Below, in pieces: positions 60,723 through 64,000 of a DNA stretch of 64,000 bases; positions within the stretch are counted from its first letter, which is position 1, and every line of letters starts with the position of its first letter. The stretch lies in assembly GCF_900104215.1 (NCBI RefSeq), contig NZ_FMXO01000006.1, positions 62,001 to 126,000 on the forward strand. The letters are read 5' to 3'. The translations under genes were made by a program, and so were the position numbers. The notes under the pieces are model-generated. The model had not been told where the DNA came from. It did not search any database and was given only the letters and a program-made list of their open reading frames with translations. This DNA comes from Desulfonatronum thiosulfatophilum. Lineage in GTDB: Bacteria; Desulfobacterota; Desulfovibrionia; Desulfovibrionales; Desulfonatronaceae.

Positions 60723-61115
60723 TCACTTACATATCGTAAAATCTTTAAAAGTAAGAAATCCAGAAGGTAAACTCGCCCAGCCAGTGGGACCATTGGTTAT
60801 TGTAACTCTGGCAGCATCAATGCCGCAGCCATAAGATATGGTTGCTACAAAATCGCCAAGCTGAACATCCGTCACGTCAGGCAATTCACCCCAAACTTCC
60901 GGTTGATTGCCCTCCAAAATAAATTTTGAAAAATCTAATGACATAGTTGCAGCACCAGATGCAAAAGCACTTTCAAGGACTATCTGACGCGCAACATGCT
61001 GCAAATCCATATATTTTTGAATCGATACCGCTGCTACTATGCTAATAATTATCAGTACAGCAATAATCTCGATCAATGTAAAACCAGATTGTGTAGTGAG
61101 ATTGTTCTTTTTCAT
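60723..61115 (-). CDS. Type IV prepilin-like (pseudopilin) protein
   Basis: A short basic leader ends in SGFTLIE, the PilD cleavage and N-methylation site with Glu5, then a hydrophobic helix EIIAVLIIISIVAAVSIQKY. The globular part has two cysteines near the C terminus that may form the D-loop disulfide (GCGIDA and TICK). I begin at the ATG of MKKNN, because the longer frame starts at TTG inside a palindrome. The 131-residue product is exported and cleaved by a prepilin peptidase encoded elsewhere. It follows another prepilin gene on the same strand. Confidence 0.85.
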   Translation of the reverse strand: MKKNNLTTQSGFTLIEIIAVLIIISIVAAVSIQKYMDLQHVARQIVLESAFASGAATMSLDFSKFILEGNQPEVWGELPDVTDVQLGDFVATISYGCGIDAARVTITNGPTGWASLPSGFLTFKDFTICK

Positions 61116-61124
61116 CTTTCTGTT

Positions 61125-61158
61125 CAACAACGCATCCTAATATTAGGATGCGTTGTTG
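61125..61158. repeat. 34-base near-perfect palindrome between prepilin genes
   Basis: CAACAACGCATCCTAA (61125-61140) and its complement TTAGGATGCGTTGTTG (61143-61158) flank TA. The minus-strand transcript would fold into a 16-bp stem with no U-run after it, so it is a processing or stabilising element rather than an intrinsic terminator. Confidence 0.75.
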
Positions 61159-61168
61159 GAAAAATGGG

Positions 61169-61531
61169 CTAGTTTGGCATTGCCCAAGTGTAGGATTTAG
61201 TTGCATTATTTTTTGAAGCAGTAATCACTCCGGTTTCCGCACACGCTACACTAAAATCACCAGTAATAGCTGTACCGCACGCTGCTTCAGCTGCGACTTG
61301 AGCCACTGTCGGCGAAACATTTCCTCCCAAAATCAAATTTGCATATGCAATGGACATCCTTGACTGACCCGCAGCAATAGCTCCATCAAGGGATCGCTCT
61401 AAAGCAGCTGTTTGTAAATCCATATACCTCGGAACCGCCACCGCTGCCAAAATGCCCAGAATAACCAGCACGGCAATGATTTCGATGAGAGTGAAACCGC
61501 CTTGGGCCTTCTTAATATCTTTTTTTTCCAT
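61169..61531 (-). CDS. Type IV prepilin-like (PilA-type) protein
   Basis: The leader MEKKDIKKAQG ends in GFTLIEIIAVLVILGILAAVAVPRYMDLQ, the classic class IV pilin N terminus with Glu5; the 120-residue protein has one C-terminal cysteine pair (ACG and CAE). An AGAGGAG ribosome site precedes the ATG. With the next prepilin it makes a two-gene unit, well suited as pilus subunits. Assembly genes are not adjacent; the GspE/PilB ATPase is at 35-37 kb. Confidence 0.88.
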   Translation of the reverse strand: MEKKDIKKAQGGFTLIEIIAVLVILGILAAVAVPRYMDLQTAALERSLDGAIAAGQSRMSIAYANLILGGNVSPTVAQVAAEAACGTAITGDFSVACAETGVITASKNNATKSYTWAMPN

Positions 61532-62501
61532 GATTTTCTCCTCTGAAGTTAAACAAATGAAATTTGGGTAACCAAAGCCACAGGTGTTTGTGATTTTGAG
61601 TTTGATCGCTTTGTTTGCACCTCCTCAATTATCTGGACTGGTAAGTTAGATGATAAAAAAAGCCGTCTGCCTTATTTGCGATGGTCCTGATCTAGCGGAG
61701 ACAACCCGCTTTGTGGCAAATCCCTTGGCAAAGATCGTGCTAAAGTGCAAGAGAATCGGCGATAGTTGCAGATGGTTTCCACAACTGTCTGATGACGTTA
61801 CGAAAAATATTTGAAATTGAAGAAAATTCAATGGGAAAGAGTTGCCTGGAAGTGAGACAGGAGGGCAAAATCTACAAAAATTGATGAGACTGAGGTCCAA
61901 AAACGACAAATTTTGAAAGTGCAACCATGGGAGATGCATTATTCAGAGTGTAGTGGAGGTTGTGGTCAATGATAGTCAACCTATGGATCGGGCCAGTCGT
62001 CCCAGCGCCAGTACTCAATCTACATCGACTTCCTGCCAGAGACTCCATAATTCGCAACCGAGGTGGACGCTGCCGGCGGTACTTTGTTTTTCAGATCTTT
62101 TGTTCCACCGCAAAAGCGTTGGGCAAGTGCTGAGTGTCCCAATACCGTACAGTCGGCGGCCTTTTTCCAAGAGGCGTGGCCGATAACGGCTCGTTTGCGG
62201 GCCGTATTTATTGTGTGCATGAAAGGCCCCTATGTGCTTTCGCCTTTCCGCCTGATCATCCTATCATGCAAGATTCATAATGTCTTCCGGTAAGCTGAAG
62301 TGCAAAATGCCTTTCCGCCATCGTGCTACTGAAGGGTTAGTGGGTGGCCCCCGATACACAGCCCGCCCGTTGCTGATACTCCCGAAACCTGGAATACTCC
62401 AGTCAATGCCTCTCGAAGTCGCGTCTGCATTCTCGTTTGTAAAATGCAGATCAATCAGGCTCTGCGTCTGTCGCTGCCAAAGTCAAAGCAAGGTGCTCAA
62501 G
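61532..62501. other. 970-base intergenic region without an evident gene
   Basis: It holds the prepilin promoter region at its left end. A 54-residue plus frame (61650-61814, starting MIKKAVCLICDGPD) and a 66-residue minus frame (62020-62220) are the only visible candidates; neither has known motifs or a ribosome site. I looked for tRNA genes, repeats and transposase remnants and saw none convincingly. Confidence 0.5.
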
Positions 62502-63704
62502 TTATCCATCTGTTGCATTTCTCATCCGCACTCGGACGCCGTCCTGGAGGTCCCGGTCCGGGTGAACCACGACAATCTCCTCCTGTTCGACTCCGGACAG
62601 GATTTGCGTCCAAAAGCCGCCTCTGCGGCCCGGCTCAACGATCCGCAGCCGAGCCCGGTTCTCATGGACCGTGAACAGGGCCCATCCGTCGCCATGGCGG
62701 AACACGGCATTGGTGGGCACGCGCAGGATGTCCTCCGCCTCCCAGAGCATGAACCGGGCGTTGACCCGGTAGCCGTGGCCCAGTCTGTCCCATTGCTCCG
62801 GGGGCGAGATCAGGTCGGCGATGACCAGGACGCGCTGCTCCTCCACGCCCAGGGCCGAGATTTTGGTGAAACCCAGAGGCTCCACGCGCCGCACCCTGGC
62901 TTCCAGGGCATCGGGGCGGCCCCAGCGTTCCAGGGACACGCGCATGCCCGGTTCCAGACGCACGGCATCCGAGGAAAGCACGTCCACCTCCACTTCCAGA
63001 ATCGTCGTATCACCGATCTCCAGAATCGGCTCGCCCGGCTGCACCACGCGGGCGCTTTCAAAATGGCGCTGCAGAATGCGGCCCGAAACCGGGGCGCGCA
63101 GTTGCAGAACCCCTTCCTCGGTTCGGGTTTCACCGGCAAAGCGCAGCGCGGCTCGAGCCGCCTCCAGCTCGGATGTCAGGGTTTGCATCCGGAAACGGGC
63201 TGATCGCTCCTGAGCCAATGCCCTTTGGGCTGCTGTCTCGGCCTGTTCCAGATCGCCGAGGGCGATCAGCTCCTGGTCGGCGAGCCGACGCAGACGTTCA
63301 AGATCGCTTTCGGCAAAACGGGCCGAGGTCGCGGCCGCGTCGAGTTCGGCCCGACCCATCCTGACAGCGGATTCGGCGGCCCGCACCCGCGCCTGGGCCT
63401 CGGCCGCGGACCGGGCGTCCAGTGCGGGCGAGGGCAAGGGCATGAGCACCGCGAGCACGTCCCCCGCCTGAACAGCATCGCCGACTTCCCATGTCACACG
63501 CTGGGTCTGCGCCGTCAGGGGCGATGAAAGCACGTATCTGTCCGCTACTCTGGTCCGTCCTTCCTCCTCGACCACCATTTCCACTCGGCCGCGGGAGACC
63601 GGCTCCGTGTCCACCAGGATCGGGGAAGGTCTGAAGGACCAGACCAGCAGCGCGACCACGCCGGCCAGGATCAATGCGTAAATTATGCGCTTGCGCCAGA
63701 TCAT
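62502..63704 (-). CDS. Periplasmic adaptor (HlyD/MacA-family membrane-fusion protein)
   Basis: One N-terminal membrane anchor (IIYALILAGVVALLVW) precedes the lipoyl half (VSRGRVEMVVEEEG), a long coiled-coil hairpin rich in Ala, Glu and Arg (about 110-205), and the second lipoyl half with LQLRAPVSGRIL, then beta-barrel and membrane-proximal domains. It links an inner-membrane ABC permease to an outer-membrane channel. The longer frame begins at TTG; the ATG at 63704 with AAGGA eight bases upstream is used (400 residues). The permease gene ends 47 bases upstream. Confidence 0.9.
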   Translation of the reverse strand: MIWRKRIIYALILAGVVALLVWSFRPSPILVDTEPVSRGRVEMVVEEEGRTRVADRYVLSSPLTAQTQRVTWEVGDAVQAGDVLAVLMPLPSPALDARSAAEAQARVRAAESAVRMGRAELDAAATSARFAESDLERLRRLADQELIALGDLEQAETAAQRALAQERSARFRMQTLTSELEAARAALRFAGETRTEEGVLQLRAPVSGRILQRHFESARVVQPGEPILEIGDTTILEVEVDVLSSDAVRLEPGMRVSLERWGRPDALEARVRRVEPLGFTKISALGVEEQRVLVIADLISPPEQWDRLGHGYRVNARFMLWEAEDILRVPTNAVFRHGDGWALFTVHENRARLRIVEPGRRGGFWTQILSGVEQEEIVVVHPDRDLQDGVRVRMRNATDG

Positions 63705-63751
63705 ATGCTGTTTCCTTGGTTGCGGGGCGGATGCGTCCGCCGTCTTGAACG

Positions 63752-64000
63752 TCAATTCCGGCTTTTCAGCACTCCCACGAGATCCAGGTTCTTCAGTCTT
63801 CTGGCCACGACCAGCCAGGAAACGGCGCTGGCCACGAGGATGACCGTGGCCGCGAAGGAGAAGATGCGCGGCTCCAGGATCATCGGGATGCGGTACAGCT
63901 CGGAATCAATGCCCTGGACGATATAGGCGATCAGGCCGATGCCGATCAGAAAACCCACGGGAATGGCCGCAATGGTCAGCACGGCCATCTCCCCCAGCAG
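63752..64000 (-). CDS. ABC transporter permease, FtsX/MacB-type, C-terminal end only
   Basis: The gene enters from the right edge; only 82 codons are visible. They contain the last two membrane helices (TIAAIPVGFLIGIGLIAYIV and FAATVILVASAVSWLVV) and the C-terminal tail RRLKNLDLVGVLKSRN typical of FtsX-family permeases of MacB/LolCE-type exporters. It probably pairs with the adaptor gene downstream. The rest lies outside the window. Confidence 0.85.
   Translation of the reverse strand: MLGEMAVLTIAAIPVGFLIGIGLIAYIVQGIDSELYRIPMILEPRIFSFAATVILVASAVSWLVVARRLKNLDLVGVLKSRN

Overview
The window reads as chromosomal DNA of a Gram-negative, anaerobic deltaproteobacterium, most likely of the Desulfovibrionales (inference). 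Grounds: a dnaN-gyrB-gyrA-lolA block, LolA and Tat components, a class I archaeal-type fructose-bisphosphate aldolase, a CysK/CysRS-like fusion of a kind I associate with Desulfovibrio relatives, an AapJQMP amino-acid importer, and moderately GC-rich core genes.

Layout. 1-9900: a TPR gene fragment, recJ, a glycosyltransferase, an M48 membrane protease, two neighbouring large membrane-linked GTPases and a class I aminotransferase. 10.8-24 kb: dnaN, gyrB, gyrA, lolA, a TPR exported protein, an NtrC/NtrX-type sigma-54 activator, a membrane-anchored thioredoxin, an MsbA-like ABC exporter and glucokinase. 24.3-35 kb: a GDT1-type cation exporter, UDP-glucuronate decarboxylase, acetolactate decarboxylase, the aapJQMP operon, an EamA transporter, an alanine dehydrogenase-type enzyme and class I aldolase. 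35.3-47.8 kb: a GspE/PilB ATPase, then a long minus-strand operon (two unknown genes, HAD phosphatase, YggT, DUF167, DUF465, ilvB, ilvN, ilvC), then plus-strand tatA, rsfS, a small zinc-ribbon gene and the CysK/CysRS-like fusion.

The block after the initiator tRNA (47876-47952) looks accessory. It opens with an orphan, array-less Cas12m-like (type V-M/V-U1) RuvC effector of 600 residues, followed by a structured 159-nt 3' region that ends in an intrinsic terminator. Then come a surface-glycan cluster (two glycosyltransferases, a flippase-like/methyltransferase fusion, an acyltransferase, methyltransferases, a DegT aminotransferase), a TMTC-like GT-C/TPR membrane protein and two type IV prepilin-like genes. 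Parts of this block are strikingly AT-rich, one methyltransferase carries a frameshift, and one gene changes composition half way along. The window ends in an efflux adaptor and the C-terminal end of an FtsX-type permease.

How the genes connect: IlvB/IlvN make acetolactate, IlvC takes it towards branched-chain amino acids and the BudA-like decarboxylase takes it to acetoin. AapJQMP imports amino acids next to an alanine-dehydrogenase-type enzyme. UDP-glucuronate decarboxylase supplies UDP-xylose to glycan synthesis. The most novel item is the Cas12m-like effector: it keeps the acidic RuvC residues, has no visible CRISPR array or adaptation genes, and has a possible RNA partner just downstream.
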